Origin: CBDDLD01 sp965230605
Lineage (GTDB): Bacteria > Bacteroidota > Bacteroidia > Flavobacteriales > Flavobacteriaceae
Assembly (NCBI GenBank): GCA_965230605.1
Contig: CBDDLD010000004.1
Span: 2,356,001 to 2,420,000, forward strand
DNA length: 64,000 nt
Direction: 5' to 3'
Positions 1-8,969 of the stretch are shown here, piece by piece. The translations under genes and the position numbers were made by a program. The notes beneath the pieces are model-generated. The model ran no database searches. It was not told the origin of the DNA and saw only the letters and a list, made by a program, of their open reading frames with translations. Positions within the stretch are counted from its first letter, which is position 1. Every line of letters starts with the position of its first letter.

Positions 1-814
1 TAATATCTTTATCGCTTCCTACACGCTGTACTCTACTTTCCTGAAGCGCTCTTAACACCTTTGCCTGAGCAGATAAACTCATATCTCCTATTTCATCTAA
101 GAAAATAGTACCGCCGTTTGCTGCTTCAAACTTCCCTGCTCTATCTTTATTTGCTGATGTAAACGCGCCCTTTACATGTCCAAACAATTCACTCTCTATT
201 AATTCGCTAGGAATTGCCGCACAGTTGACCTCTACCATAGGGCCCTTACTTCGCTCACTTTTTTGATGCAACCAATGCGCAACCAATTCTTTTCCTGTAC
301 CATTAGGCCCTGTAATTAATACTCTAGCATCTGTTGGCGCCACTTTATCGATCATCTCCTTTATATGAGAGATCGCATCACTTTCGCCAATCATCTCATA
401 GTTTTTAGAGACTTTCTTTTTAAGACGTTTATTTTCAACTACCAGTTCTTTTCTATCTAATGCAATTCTTACGGTATTTAAAAGTCTGTTTAAATCCGGC
501 GGCTTAGATATATAATCAAAAGCACCTAATCGCATGGTGTTTACCGCCGTGTCCAAATCGCCATGACCAGATATCATTACCATTGGTGTTTCTGGTTTTA
601 TCTTTTTCACGGCTTCCAGAACCTCAACCCCATCCATCTTTGGCATTTTAATATCACAAAGCACCAAATCATAATCTTCTTTCTTTATTTTTTCTATACC
701 TACAAGACCGTCTTCTGCTTCCTCAACACTGTAAGTATCACTCTCTTCGGTGAGAATCTTAACAAGTACTCTTCTAATGGCTGCTTCGTCTTCTATGATT
801 AATATTTTTGACAT
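1..814 (-). CDS. Sigma-54-dependent response regulator (NtrC family), 3' part outside the window
   Basis: About 271 codons are visible from the ATG at 814; the gene runs off the left edge, so the end of the AAA+ domain and any DNA-binding domain are not seen. Residues 1-120 are a receiver domain with phospho-acceptor Asp54 in LCDIKMPKMDG. A sigma-54 activator AAA+ domain follows, with Walker A GPNGTGKE and Walker B IFLDEIGDM. The sigma-54 contact loop reads GAFTSA instead of the usual GAFTGA. By family it hydrolyses ATP to open sigma-54 promoters when phosphorylated by a partner kinase; no kinase is visible. The MscS gene ends three bases upstream of this start. Confidence 0.93.
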   Translation of the reverse strand, partial: MSKILIIEDEAAIRRVLVKILTEESDTYSVEEAEDGLVGIEKIKKEDYDLVLCDIKMPKMDGVEVLEAVKKIKPETPMVMISGHGDLDTAVNTMRLGAFDYISKPPDLNRLLNTVRIALDRKELVVENKRLKKKVSKNYEMIGESDAISHIKEMIDKVAPTDARVLITGPNGTGKELVAHWLHQKSERSKGPMVEVNCAAIPSELIESELFGHVKGAFTSANKDRAGKFEAANGGTIFLDEIGDMSLSAQAKVLRALQESRVQRVGSDKDI

Positions 815-816
815 AT

Positions 817-1647
817 CTATGTTTTATTTTTAATGTGAACATCTCGCTGCGGAAATGGTATTTCAATATCATTATCCTTAAATGCGCGATATATTTGATA
901 ACGCAAATTACTCTTTATTAATGGGACATTAAAGCTATCATTAATATAAAAATGTAATCTGAATTTTAATTCACTGTCACCAAAGTCTTGAAAGAAAACA
1001 TTAGGTTCAGGTTGATTTAAAATTGCGTCTTCCTGTACCGCTACACCTAGCAATAATGCTTTTACCAAATCAACATCCGTACCATAAGCAACACCTACAT
1101 CCACAAATTCTCTAGTAACGATATTATTTTGTGTCCAGTTGTAAAGAATTTCGCTTAAGAATTTATGGTTAGGAATGACTAAAATCTTATCATCATGAGT
1201 GATGGCTTTAGTTGTTCTAAGTCCAACTTGTGTAACCTTACCTACTTTCTTATCAATTTCTATAATATCATTAACCGTTATGGTCTTATCTATTAAAATA
1301 AAAATACCGGAAATAATGTCTTGGAAGAGCTTTTGCATCCCCAATCCAATACCAACAAATAAAGCTGTAGAAGCTGCTAAAATAGCGGTTACCCTAATCC
1401 CTGAAGCATCTAAAGTGGTAACGATAACTACTGTAAAGATGATATACTTTATAAATGTGAATACCGTCTTAAAGCGGTTTCTATCATCATCATCTAAACG
1501 TTTCGTTGCAAGAACCCTTATAAACCTTAAAACAAAATGAGTGACTAACAGGGTCCCCACCAATAGTATAATGGTTCCTACCGTTATGGTAATTCCATGA
1601 TTATCGTATACAGTTTGCGATAAAAAAGAATTTATAGACTCAATCAT
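817..1647 (-). CDS. Small-conductance mechanosensitive channel, MscS family
   Basis: This 276-residue protein has about three hydrophobic segments in the first 130 residues, including a Gly/Ala-rich pore-type helix around residues 90-110 (ALFVGIGLGMQKLFQDI). The soluble MscS beta domain follows, with the typical stretch DKTITVNDIIEI. MscS channels sit in the inner membrane and release solutes when turgor rises. The length fits the compact MscS type without extra N-terminal helices. It is packed between the sigma-54 regulator and the ABC permease on the same strand with gaps of one or two bases, so it probably shares their transcript. The family call is firm; the gated solute is unknown. Confidence 0.93.
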   Translation of the reverse strand: MIESINSFLSQTVYDNHGITITVGTIILLVGTLLVTHFVLRFIRVLATKRLDDDDRNRFKTVFTFIKYIIFTVVIVTTLDASGIRVTAILAASTALFVGIGLGMQKLFQDIISGIFILIDKTITVNDIIEIDKKVGKVTQVGLRTTKAITHDDKILVIPNHKFLSEILYNWTQNNIVTREFVDVGVAYGTDVDLVKALLLGVAVQEDAILNQPEPNVFFQDFGDSELKFRLHFYINDSFNVPLIKSNLRYQIYRAFKDNDIEIPFPQRDVHIKNKT

Positions 1648-1648
1648 T

Positions 1649-2965
1649 TTAATACTTTAACCACTTGAATAACTCTTTATAGGTAGGTTTCTTCCCATAC
1701 ATTAAAATACCGACTCTGTAAATCTTTGCTGCAAACCAGACCGTAAGTGTGAACGTCCCAATGAGTATTAGCAGTGATAATAATTGCTGCCAAATAGGTA
1801 CTCCAAATGGAATGCGCATCAGCATGACTACCGGAGATGTCAATGGAATAAATGAAAATACTGTAGATACTGTTCCATGAGGATCTTCAATAACAGTAAA
1901 TACCCCAACATATACCGCCAAAATTAGAGGCATTAATATTGGAAGCATAAATTGCTGAGTGTCTGTTTCATTGTCTACAGCTGCGCCTATGGCAGCATAA
2001 AGTGAGCTGTAAAGTAAATACCCACCTATAAAAAAGAACACAAATGCGACAATGAGATTCAGAATTGGTAGATTATTTATGGAAATCATGATGGTTTCCA
2101 TCATATTTTGGTCTTTAGAAGCTTCCTGAAGTGCCTGCATAGCCATCTCTTGCTGTTGGGTTTGCGTGGCTGCCATATCAATTCCGAAAATTGCCGAAAC
2201 TATGGTTAACATCACTCCTCCTAAGATGACCCAAATAACAAATTGTGTAATGCCGGCCAAAGAAGTGCCTATAATTTTTCCCATCATTAATTGAACAGGT
2301 TTTACAGAAGATATAATCACTTCGATAATTCTACTGGTTTTTTCCTCGATGACACTCCTCATAATCATATTACCATAAATGATAATAAACATAAATAACA
2401 AATAACCGGCAATACCTCCAAATGCTAGTTTCAATATGTTATCTACTTTAGAGCTTTTTTGCCCATCGAAACTCTCTTGATTAATATCTACACTCGTTTT
2501 AGTAGCTTCAATACGATCTAAGTCTAAGCCTTCTTCAATAAGCTTTAAGTCTTTAATCTTGTTTTCTAACTTACTTTCAATGCTCGAAATAATAGTTAAG
2601 GATGGTGAATCCTCTGAGTAAAATGTAACATTACTAGCAACCTCAGCAATATCATTAACTGGAGCTACATATAACAATCCATAATCTTCTTTCTTCTTCA
2701 CTAAGCCCTTAGCTTCTTCTAGGCTTACACCATTGAGTAAAGTATAAGTCGTATTATCCGTATTTTTAAACACATCACTTACAAAACCTGACTCATCTAA
2801 TATAGAAATGGTACGTTGCTTATTGTTATTAAGTTGAGATAAATAGGCTACTACAGCAATAAGGGCAATCATAATTAACGGACTAAGAATGGTCATAATA
2901 ATGAATGACTTATTCTTTACCTTAGTAAGGTATTCACGTTTTATAATAAGTGGTAAATGATTCAT
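1649..2965 (-). CDS. ABC-2 type transporter permease, NatB-like
   Basis: This 438-residue membrane protein has one N-terminal membrane helix (about residues 22-44), a long extracytoplasmic domain (about 45-180), and then five or six helices in the second half. That is the layout of ABC-2 permeases of the NatB / YhaP group. The motif VIEEKTSRIIEVIISSVKP (about residues 204-222) is characteristic. It lies two bases downstream of an ATPase gene and forms an exporter with it. In relatives the pair expels Na+ or small toxic molecules; the substrate cannot be read from sequence. The ATG overlaps no other gene and gives a normal start. Confidence 0.92.
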   Translation of the reverse strand: MNHLPLIIKREYLTKVKNKSFIIMTILSPLIMIALIAVVAYLSQLNNNKQRTISILDESGFVSDVFKNTDNTTYTLLNGVSLEEAKGLVKKKEDYGLLYVAPVNDIAEVASNVTFYSEDSPSLTIISSIESKLENKIKDLKLIEEGLDLDRIEATKTSVDINQESFDGQKSSKVDNILKLAFGGIAGYLLFMFIIIYGNMIMRSVIEEKTSRIIEVIISSVKPVQLMMGKIIGTSLAGITQFVIWVILGGVMLTIVSAIFGIDMAATQTQQQEMAMQALQEASKDQNMMETIMISINNLPILNLIVAFVFFFIGGYLLYSSLYAAIGAAVDNETDTQQFMLPILMPLILAVYVGVFTVIEDPHGTVSTVFSFIPLTSPVVMLMRIPFGVPIWQQLLSLLILIGTFTLTVWFAAKIYRVGILMYGKKPTYKELFKWLKY

Positions 2966-2967
2966 TC

Positions 2968-3894
2968 TTAGTTGTTTTTTACAGTTTCAATAAATATGTC
3001 ATTTGCTGAAGGTATTACCTCTACAAAATGATGCACCTCAGCTTTTGAAGTTAAGAATGAAAGCAGATCATTAGGTGATGTGTTTGCATCCACTTTCACA
3101 TTGAGTTTCACATCATCATTAAGATTTTTAAATGTAGCTGGTAAGACTTCAAATTGTTCTCCTATAGCTTTAACCACCGCATCAGTATTATTGGTTTCTA
3201 AACCAACTTCAAATGTGTTGGATTTATACTCACGTTTTATATCCATGAGCTTTCCATCTAGTACTTTATTAGACTTGTGAATCAGTGCTATATGGTCACA
3301 TAATTCCTCAACAGATTCCATACGGTGTGTAGAGAAAATAACTGTTGCGCCTTCGTCTCTAAGTTTCAGTATTTCGTCTTTTATTAAGTTAGCATTAATA
3401 GGGTCAAATCCTGAAAATGGTTCGTCAAAGATCAATAATTTTGGTCGGTGTAATACAGTAACTACAAACTGAATTTTTTGAGCCTGCCCTTTACTAAGTT
3501 CTTGAATTTTTTTATTCCACCAGTCCCCAATTTCTAATTTCTCAAACCAATACTTCAATCGCGATTTGGCTTCAGATTTACTCATTCCTTTCAACTGTGC
3601 AAGATATAGTGCTTGCTCGCCTACTTTCATTGATTTGTATAAGCCTCGCTCTTCAGGCAAGTATCCTATATCTCTGATATGCTCAGGTTTTAAAGGCTCT
3701 CCATCTAAATGTACGGCCCCTTCATCTGGCATAGTTATCTGATTAATAATTCTAATTAAAGTCGTTTTACCAGCTCCATTAGGCCCTAAGAGGCCGAAAA
3801 TACTTCCTTTAGGAACGGCAATAGAAACTTGATTTAGTGCCCTGAAATTTCCGAAATTTTTAGAGACGGAATCAGCAACTAATAGATCACTCAT
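2968..3894 (-). CDS. ABC transporter ATP-binding protein, NatA-like
   Basis: This 308-residue ATPase shows Walker A GPNGAGKTT, signature LSKGQAQK, Walker B LLIFDEPFSGFDP and the switch His in FSTHRM. After about residue 215 it has a C-terminal domain of the DUF4162 type found in Na+-export and drug-export ATPases. It is the first gene of a run of at least four closely spaced minus-strand genes, followed at two bases by its permease. The signature LSKGQ rather than LSGGQ is common in this subfamily. Function as the energy-supplying half of an exporter is secure; the substrate is not. Confidence 0.94.
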   Translation of the reverse strand: MSDLLVADSVSKNFGNFRALNQVSIAVPKGSIFGLLGPNGAGKTTLIRIINQITMPDEGAVHLDGEPLKPEHIRDIGYLPEERGLYKSMKVGEQALYLAQLKGMSKSEAKSRLKYWFEKLEIGDWWNKKIQELSKGQAQKIQFVVTVLHRPKLLIFDEPFSGFDPINANLIKDEILKLRDEGATVIFSTHRMESVEELCDHIALIHKSNKVLDGKLMDIKREYKSNTFEVGLETNNTDAVVKAIGEQFEVLPATFKNLNDDVKLNVKVDANTSPNDLLSFLTSKAEVHHFVEVIPSANDIFIETVKNN

Positions 3895-3999
3895 ATATAC
3901 TTTGGTTGTTTAGTATTGTTTGTATTGTAAATATATTAAATGTTACACATTAAGTATACTTATCTTAAAGTATTTTGAGAAGTCCCTTAAAACACAAAA

Positions 4000-4028
4000 C
4001 CCACCCTTATAGGGAATATAAGGATGGG
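4000..4028 (-). terminator. Intrinsic terminator of grpE-dnaJ
   Basis: Arms CCCACCCTTATA and TATAAGGATGGG pair around a five-base loop, with one mismatch. On the minus strand the hairpin is followed by TTTTG. It sits between the dnaJ stop at 4117 and the start of the ABC ATPase at 3894. Confidence 0.75.
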
Positions 4029-4116
4029 AAAAAATTGCTATGAAAAAGAAAAATTACCACTAAAATAGAATTAGTGATAATTCAAATATAATCTTTTTTA
4101 TCAAAATATGCCTGAT

Positions 4117-5226
4117 TTATGAGAACATATCTTTCACCTTTTCAAAAAAGGACTTATCGCCGCTCTCAGGTTTAGGTGCAAAATGTTCATCTTCTCGCAT
4201 GCTTTCAAAAAACTCTTTTTGTTTTTTATTCAGGGTTTTTGGCGTCCACACATTCACATGAACCAAAAGATCCCCTTTACCATACCCATTTATACTAGGT
4301 ATACCCTTACCACGTAATCTTAATATCTTTCCAGATTGTACACCAGCTTCTACCTTAATGCGCACTTTTCCGGTCACAGTATCTATTTCTGTAGATGTTC
4401 CTAAAACAGCATCTGGTAAACTCACATACAAGTCATAATGTAAATTATCCCCTTCACGCTTTAATGTCGGATGTTCTTGTTCTTGAATGGCTACCAATAA
4501 GTCTCCAGAGATTCCATTACCTGGAGCATCATTCCCTCTACCGTTGACCTTCAATTGCATACCATCAACAACACCTGCTGGTATTTTAACAGTAACCGTT
4601 TCTTCATCAATCATAAGGCCTTGACTATCTGCACCTTCACCCTTCTTGTCAATTATCTGTCCAGAGCCTCCACAAGTAGTACATGGCGAAGAGGTCTGCA
4701 TTCTTCCTAAAATCGTATTTGTGACTCTCGTCACCTGCCCAGTTCCATTACATGTGGTGCATGTTTTATATGTGGTTCCAGGAGCTTGAACTTTACGCTT
4801 TACCTTGATTTTCTTCTCTACACCATTAGCAATTTCCTCAAGCGTTAAATTCACCCTTATTCTCAGGTTGCTTCCCTTTACAACACGTTGTCTTCCACCA
4901 CCAAAGCCACTAAAGCCACCGCCAAAAGCACCACCAAAGATATCACCAAACTGACTGAATATGTCATCCATATTCATACCGCCACCACCAAAGCCTCCGG
5001 CACCTTCAAAAGCCTGATGACCAAACTGATCGTAGCGCGCACGTTTATCAGCATCACTCAATACCTCATAGGCTTCGGCTGCTTTCTTAAACTTCTCTTC
5101 AGCTTCTTTATCATCTGGATTTTTATCAGGATGGTATTTAAGTGCCATCTTACGATACGCTTTCTTTATCTCCGAATCGCTAGCACCTTTACTTACTCCT
5201 AATATGTCGTAATAATCTTCTTTCAT
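4117..5226 (-). CDS. dnaJ: Chaperone DnaJ (Hsp40), with a reduced zinc centre
   Basis: This 369-residue co-chaperone stimulates the DnaK ATPase and delivers unfolded proteins. The J domain carries the HPD triad at residues 32-34. A Gly/Phe-rich linker covers about residues 74-112. Only two CxxCxGxG motifs are present (Cys156-Cys159 and Cys182-Cys185), where classical type I DnaJ has four. The substrate-binding C-terminal domains follow. I recall the same halved zinc region in other flavobacterial DnaJ proteins, so it is probably a lineage trait and not damage. The gene follows grpE after nine bases, forming the usual chaperone operon. Confidence 0.97.
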   Translation of the reverse strand: MKEDYYDILGVSKGASDSEIKKAYRKMALKYHPDKNPDDKEAEEKFKKAAEAYEVLSDADKRARYDQFGHQAFEGAGGFGGGGMNMDDIFSQFGDIFGGAFGGGFSGFGGGRQRVVKGSNLRIRVNLTLEEIANGVEKKIKVKRKVQAPGTTYKTCTTCNGTGQVTRVTNTILGRMQTSSPCTTCGGSGQIIDKKGEGADSQGLMIDEETVTVKIPAGVVDGMQLKVNGRGNDAPGNGISGDLLVAIQEQEHPTLKREGDNLHYDLYVSLPDAVLGTSTEIDTVTGKVRIKVEAGVQSGKILRLRGKGIPSINGYGKGDLLVHVNVWTPKTLNKKQKEFFESMREDEHFAPKPESGDKSFFEKVKDMFS

Positions 5227-5235
5227 AGTATGTGT

Positions 5236-5784
5236 TTACTGGCCAACAACCACTTTAGGGAAACGAATCACTTTATCTCCAAGCTTGTATCCTTTTTCAA
5301 TAACGTCTATAACCTTACCCTTAAGGTCATCACTTGGTGCAGGAATCTGAGTTACAGCTTCATGATCGTCGGCGATGAAAGCATCCCCTTGTTTAACGTC
5401 TATCACAGCTAAGCCTTTTTGCTCTAGAGTAGATAGTAACTTCTGGTATATTAGCAGTACGCCTTTACGTAACTCTTCGGCTTCCTTATCCTCTTCGATA
5501 TGACTTAAAGCACGTTCAAAATCATCTAAAACTGGAAGCATCGCCACCATTACATCCTGGCTAGCTGTTTTAAATAATTCTATGCGCTCTCTATTGGTTC
5601 GCTTTTTATAATTTTCGAACTCTGCAAATAATCGCATAAACTTATCTTTCTCTGCTGTAAGTTCTTGTTGTAATTGTTCTTCTACACTTAGCTCCTCTAC
5701 TACTGCTTCAGTGTCTACTGCATCTGTTGAAGCATCTTCTATCTGAGGCTCATCTATCGTCTTTTCTTTATTCTTTTTACTCAT
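5236..5784 (-). CDS. grpE: Nucleotide exchange factor GrpE
   Basis: This 182-residue protein has an acidic, low-complexity N-terminus. A long coiled-coil helix follows, containing the family stretch LRLFAEFENYKKR-type sequence (here FMRLFAEFENYKKRT), and a C-terminal beta domain ending in RFPKVVVGQ. GrpE releases ADP from DnaK and lets substrate go. It is the promoter-proximal gene of grpE-dnaJ; dnaK is not in the window. No CIRCE-like inverted repeat (the HrcA operator) was seen upstream at 5785-5890, so HrcA control is not supported here. Confidence 0.96.
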   Translation of the reverse strand: MSKKNKEKTIDEPQIEDASTDAVDTEAVVEELSVEEQLQQELTAEKDKFMRLFAEFENYKKRTNRERIELFKTASQDVMVAMLPVLDDFERALSHIEEDKEAEELRKGVLLIYQKLLSTLEQKGLAVIDVKQGDAFIADDHEAVTQIPAPSDDLKGKVIDVIEKGYKLGDKVIRFPKVVVGQ

Positions 5785-5887
5785 GCTTAGAGTCTGGTTT
5801 ATTCTTTCGTATTTGAAGGTGCAAAAGTACTGCCATTATTTGATAAATGTCAAAATGTCACAAAGAAATTTTATTCAAATTTGAACA

Positions 5888-5918
5888 TAAAAAAAGCACC
5901 TGTCTTTCGACAAGTGCT
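5888..5918 (-). terminator. Intrinsic terminator after the fasciclin gene
   Basis: On the minus strand AGCACTTGTC pairs with GACAGGTGCT around a GAAA loop and runs into seven Ts. It lies 38 bases past the fasciclin stop at 5956 and separates that gene from grpE. Confidence 0.85.
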
Positions 5919-5955
5919 CTCTCCTTTCATAGCAATAATCAATAAAAAACAAACT

Positions 5956-6468
5956 TTATTTTGGCATTACTACGGAGTTAATTACGTGAATCACACCATT
6001 ATCAGCCTTCACATCCGTTGCCACGATTTCACTGTAATTACCATTTTGATCTTTCAACCATATCTTTCCATCTTTAGACATTACTGTTAAACTTTGACCG
6101 TTTAACGCTTTTACGGTAACTTTTCCTTTACCTTTTTTCAAAGCAGCTACAACGTCACTTGCCATAAGCTTAGATGGAATAACGTGATACGTTAAAATGT
6201 TTGTCAAAGCTTTTCTGTTTTTTGGTTGTAAAAGTGACTTTAGTGTTGCAGCATCAATTTTTGCAAATGCATCATTTGTTGGAGCAAATACCGTAAATGG
6301 TCCATCTCCTTGTAATGCAGATACTAACTCCGCTGATTTTAATGCTGTAACTAATGTTGAGAAATTATCGTTGCTTACTGCAACATCAACAATTGTTTTT
6401 TGAGCTGTAGCGTTTTGATAAAACGTAAATGCTACCAATGTCGTTAAAATGAATACTAACTTTTTCAT
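5956..6468 (-). CDS. Secreted fasciclin (FAS1) domain protein
   Basis: This 170-residue protein has a signal peptide (MKKLVFILTTLVAFTFYQNATAQ, cleaved about residue 22) and a single FAS1 domain. Both FAS1 hallmarks are visible: FTVFAPTNDAFAKI near residue 58, and a YH motif (LTYHVIP) near residue 93. It ends with VIHVINSVVMPK, the typical closing strand. FAS1 domains mediate adhesion or surface assembly. The gene is divergent from an ECF sigma / anti-sigma pair. In Bacteroidota such neighbours often control it, so co-regulation is a reasonable inference that the sequence itself does not prove. Confidence 0.94.
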   Translation of the reverse strand: MKKLVFILTTLVAFTFYQNATAQKTIVDVAVSNDNFSTLVTALKSAELVSALQGDGPFTVFAPTNDAFAKIDAATLKSLLQPKNRKALTNILTYHVIPSKLMASDVVAALKKGKGKVTVKALNGQSLTVMSKDGKIWLKDQNGNYSEIVATDVKADNGVIHVINSVVMPK

Positions 6469-6587
6469 GACTTCTTTTTTAAGTTAAACAATGTGTAATT
6501 GGTTTTCATTTTTAATTACACGCATTTTTTACCTTTGGATGAAGGCGGTAAGTTTTTTTATTAAATTTGGGAATACTTTAACACAAC

Positions 6588-7142
6588 ATGCAAGACGATA
6601 ATACGCTAATACAACAACTCAAAGAGCAGGATGAGCAAGCGTTATCGTTGCTATACGACAAATATTCCGGTGCGATATATAGTGTGATTATTAAAATGAC
6701 ACGCGATGAGGTTATCTCCCAAGACTTACTTCAAGATACATTTATGACCGTCTGGAATAAATCCTATCAGTATGATCCAAATAAGGGACGCTTTTACACA
6801 TGGATATACCGTATAGCGAAGAATAAAGTGTTAAATTATCTAAGAAAAACCGACAAAGTCATCCAAACCGATGATTTAAGTGTATATACAGATAGAGAAG
6901 ATGATGTTAATCTAGATCCTGAATTTTTACAGCTTAATGGTGCTGTAGCAAAATTGGAGGATCATCATAAGGAAGCTATTGAATTGGTTTACTTTAAAGG
7001 GTTGACACATCGAGAGGCTCATGAGGTTATGGATGTCCCTTTAGGCACCTTTAAATCTTATATTAGACAGGCACTAAAGCTTTTACGACAATCCTACTCT
7101 AAAACCCTCTCTTTGATAATAATAGGTATTAATGCAATGTGA
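6588..7142 (+). CDS. ECF-type RNA polymerase sigma factor
   Basis: This 184-residue protein has sigma region 2 (about residues 20-90, with DLLQDTFMTVW and FYTWIYRIAKNKVLNYLR) and region 4 (about residues 115-170, with HREAHEVMDVPLGTFKSYIRQALKLLR). The size and domain pair are those of extracytoplasmic function sigma factors. Its stop overlaps the start of the next gene, an anti-sigma factor, by four bases, so the two are translationally coupled. It probably directs transcription of its own operon and of the divergent fasciclin gene when released from the anti-sigma factor. Confidence 0.95.
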   Translation: MQDDNTLIQQLKEQDEQALSLLYDKYSGAIYSVIIKMTRDEVISQDLLQDTFMTVWNKSYQYDPNKGRFYTWIYRIAKNKVLNYLRKTDKVIQTDDLSVYTDREDDVNLDPEFLQLNGAVAKLEDHHKEAIELVYFKGLTHREAHEVMDVPLGTFKSYIRQALKLLRQSYSKTLSLIIIGINAM

Positions 7143-7918
7143 TGATGGATAAAAAGACGATACTAGAAAATAGCATATTAGAACAATATTTACTTGGTGA
7201 ATTAACGCAAAGTGAATCTACCGAAGTAGAGCAATTACTTGCCTCCGATAGTGAACTCAAATCACACTTTGATCAATTGGAACGTGATTTTGAAACTTTA
7301 GGTTTAGAGAATGCTATCACACCTCCTCCATTGGTGAAAAATCAACTTATGGATAAAGTGAAACAATCCAAAGCACCTATTAGTTTACCTAAACGAAATA
7401 ACACCCGTGTATATCTCAGTATTGCAGCAAGTTTTGCAGCATTTTTGTTATTGAGTTCAATTTGGTTGTATAATGAGCTCAATGGAGTAAAAGAACAACT
7501 ACAGATTGTTCAGGATGAAAACGACACACTCAAAAATGACCTGAACTCAGTAACTACTAATCTAGAAGAAACCAATAAGTGGTATGCTGCCATATCTAAT
7601 CCGGATGCAGAACAGTATATTTTAAACGGTAATACTTTAATGCCAGATGCTAAAGTGGTGAGCTATGTGAATCACACAGATAAGTCGGTGGTGATCAATA
7701 CACAAAAACTACCAAAGCTTTCTGAAGATCAAGATTATCAGATGTGGGCCGATGTTGAAGGTGAAATGATAGATATGGGTGTCATCTCTAAAGATGAGGA
7801 ATTAATGGCCATGACCTATATCGATCATGCCGAATCGCTTAACATCACTATAGAACCAGCCGGGGGTAATGATCACCCTACAGTATCCCAGTTAATATCT
7901 AATGTATATTTACGTTAG
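7139..7918 (+). CDS. Membrane anti-sigma factor, RskA type
   Basis: This 259-residue protein has a cytoplasmic N-terminus with a zinc-less anti-sigma fold (about residues 10-50, with LEQYLLGELTQSE). A single membrane helix at about residues 97-115 follows, then a coiled-coil linker and an RskA-like C-terminal domain in the periplasm (about residues 150-255). The pairing with an ECF sigma gene and the four-base overlap make the role secure: it holds the sigma factor at the membrane until an envelope signal releases it. The last nine bases overlap the convergent epimerase gene. Confidence 0.92.
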   Translation: MMMDKKTILENSILEQYLLGELTQSESTEVEQLLASDSELKSHFDQLERDFETLGLENAITPPPLVKNQLMDKVKQSKAPISLPKRNNTRVYLSIAASFAAFLLLSSIWLYNELNGVKEQLQIVQDENDTLKNDLNSVTTNLEETNKWYAAISNPDAEQYILNGNTLMPDAKVVSYVNHTDKSVVINTQKLPKLSEDQDYQMWADVEGEMIDMGVISKDEELMAMTYIDHAESLNITIEPAGGNDHPTVSQLISNVYLR

Positions 7919-8818
7919 TAGATCTTCTAATGCAGGGCGAAGGTTAGGGTAATTAAAATGGAATCCGAAATTCTCGATCTTTTGTCCACTTACGCGTTGG
8001 CTTTCAAATAATAACATGTGCATCTCTCCAAGCATAAGTTTCATTACCGACTTAGGAATATTAGGCAATAATAAAGGGCGTTTTAGCACTCTCGCAGCAA
8101 CTTTAGTGAGTTCAGAATTACTTACCGGATTAGGTGCCACGCCATTAAATATACCTTCATAACTGTGCTCTAAAACAAATGCAAAAATACGTGCCAGGTC
8201 TTCCACATGAATCCAGCTTTGCCATTGTTCGCCATTACCGAATGCTGCTCCTGCTCCAAACTTAATAGGCTTTACTATTTCTGGCAATGCACCACCATCA
8301 GCAGCTAAAACTAAGCCAATTCTAATTTTAGTGATCGGGATGTCCAACGTTGTGAATTCATCTACAGCGGCTTCCCAGGCTTCAACAACCTCTCCTAAAA
8401 AAGTGGTAGATACTTCAGTAGCATCTTCTTCGTAATACTTAGTAATGGACGATGGATAAATTCCTATAGCACTCGCAGAGATCATATGATCTATCTTAAA
8501 CCCATGCTCTTCGATGGTATTCTTTAAGAGCTGTGTCGTTAATGTTCGACTTTCCAAAACTTCTTTCTTGTAGGCTGGGGTCCAACGTTTAGAAATAGAC
8601 GCACCCACAAGATGAATTATAGCATTAACACCTTCAAAGCAAGCAATATCAATCTCTCCTGAGCTTGGGCTCCAATAAAAACCTTTATAATTGTCTTGCT
8701 GAGTAAGTTTTTGTTTTGATGAAGTTAAATAATGCACCCCATAGCCTAAAGCATGGCACTCTTTTACCACAGCTTTCCCTATTAAGCCTGTTGCTCCTGT
8801 TATTAAAACCCTCATCAA
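7910..8818 (-). CDS. NAD(P)-dependent epimerase-like protein, TIGR01777 family
   Basis: This 302-residue protein has a Rossmann NAD(P) site GATGLIGKAV at residues 7-16. The active-site Tyr lies in the SASAIGIYP segment around residues 118-126, and a C-terminal DUF1731 domain with LPNIPKSVMKLMLGEMHMLL follows. The family is an extended short-chain dehydrogenase group (YfcH/SulA-like); the substrate is not known. It is convergent with the anti-sigma gene. The start used gives the nucleotide-binding motif in its usual place directly after the first strand. Confidence 0.92.
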   Translation of the reverse strand: MMRVLITGATGLIGKAVVKECHALGYGVHYLTSSKQKLTQQDNYKGFYWSPSSGEIDIACFEGVNAIIHLVGASISKRWTPAYKKEVLESRTLTTQLLKNTIEEHGFKIDHMISASAIGIYPSSITKYYEEDATEVSTTFLGEVVEAWEAAVDEFTTLDIPITKIRIGLVLAADGGALPEIVKPIKFGAGAAFGNGEQWQSWIHVEDLARIFAFVLEHSYEGIFNGVAPNPVSNSELTKVAARVLKRPLLLPNIPKSVMKLMLGEMHMLLFESQRVSGQKIENFGFHFNYPNLRPALEDLLT

Positions 8819-8901
8819 AAAATTCTTTTGACAAAGATACGACGCATCTTTTCGAGCGTCTTTAATTTTAATGTGGATTTAACTTTTGAAGTATCGCTAT
8901 C

Positions 8902-8969
8902 GTTTTAGAGCACGAAGCATTTAGCTAAAACACTGAATGCTACTCACCCTTTTAGAGCACGTAGCATTT
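8902..8969. repeat. Duplicated 20-base copy of the mnmD 3' end
   Basis: TTTTAGAGCACGAAGCATTT at 8903-8922 repeats TTTTAGAGCACGTAGCATTT at 8950-8969 with one mismatch. The second copy encodes the last residues of mnmD. The first lies just beyond its stop, so this is a small local duplication about 47 bases apart. Confidence 0.8.

Noticed and set aside
563..802. 79-residue + strand ORF
   Set aside because: It lies in antisense to the sigma-54 regulator and has a Phe/His-rich, protein-unlike sequence.
1199..1540. 113-residue + strand ORF in the MscS gene
   Set aside because: It is an antisense shadow of the channel gene without its own context.
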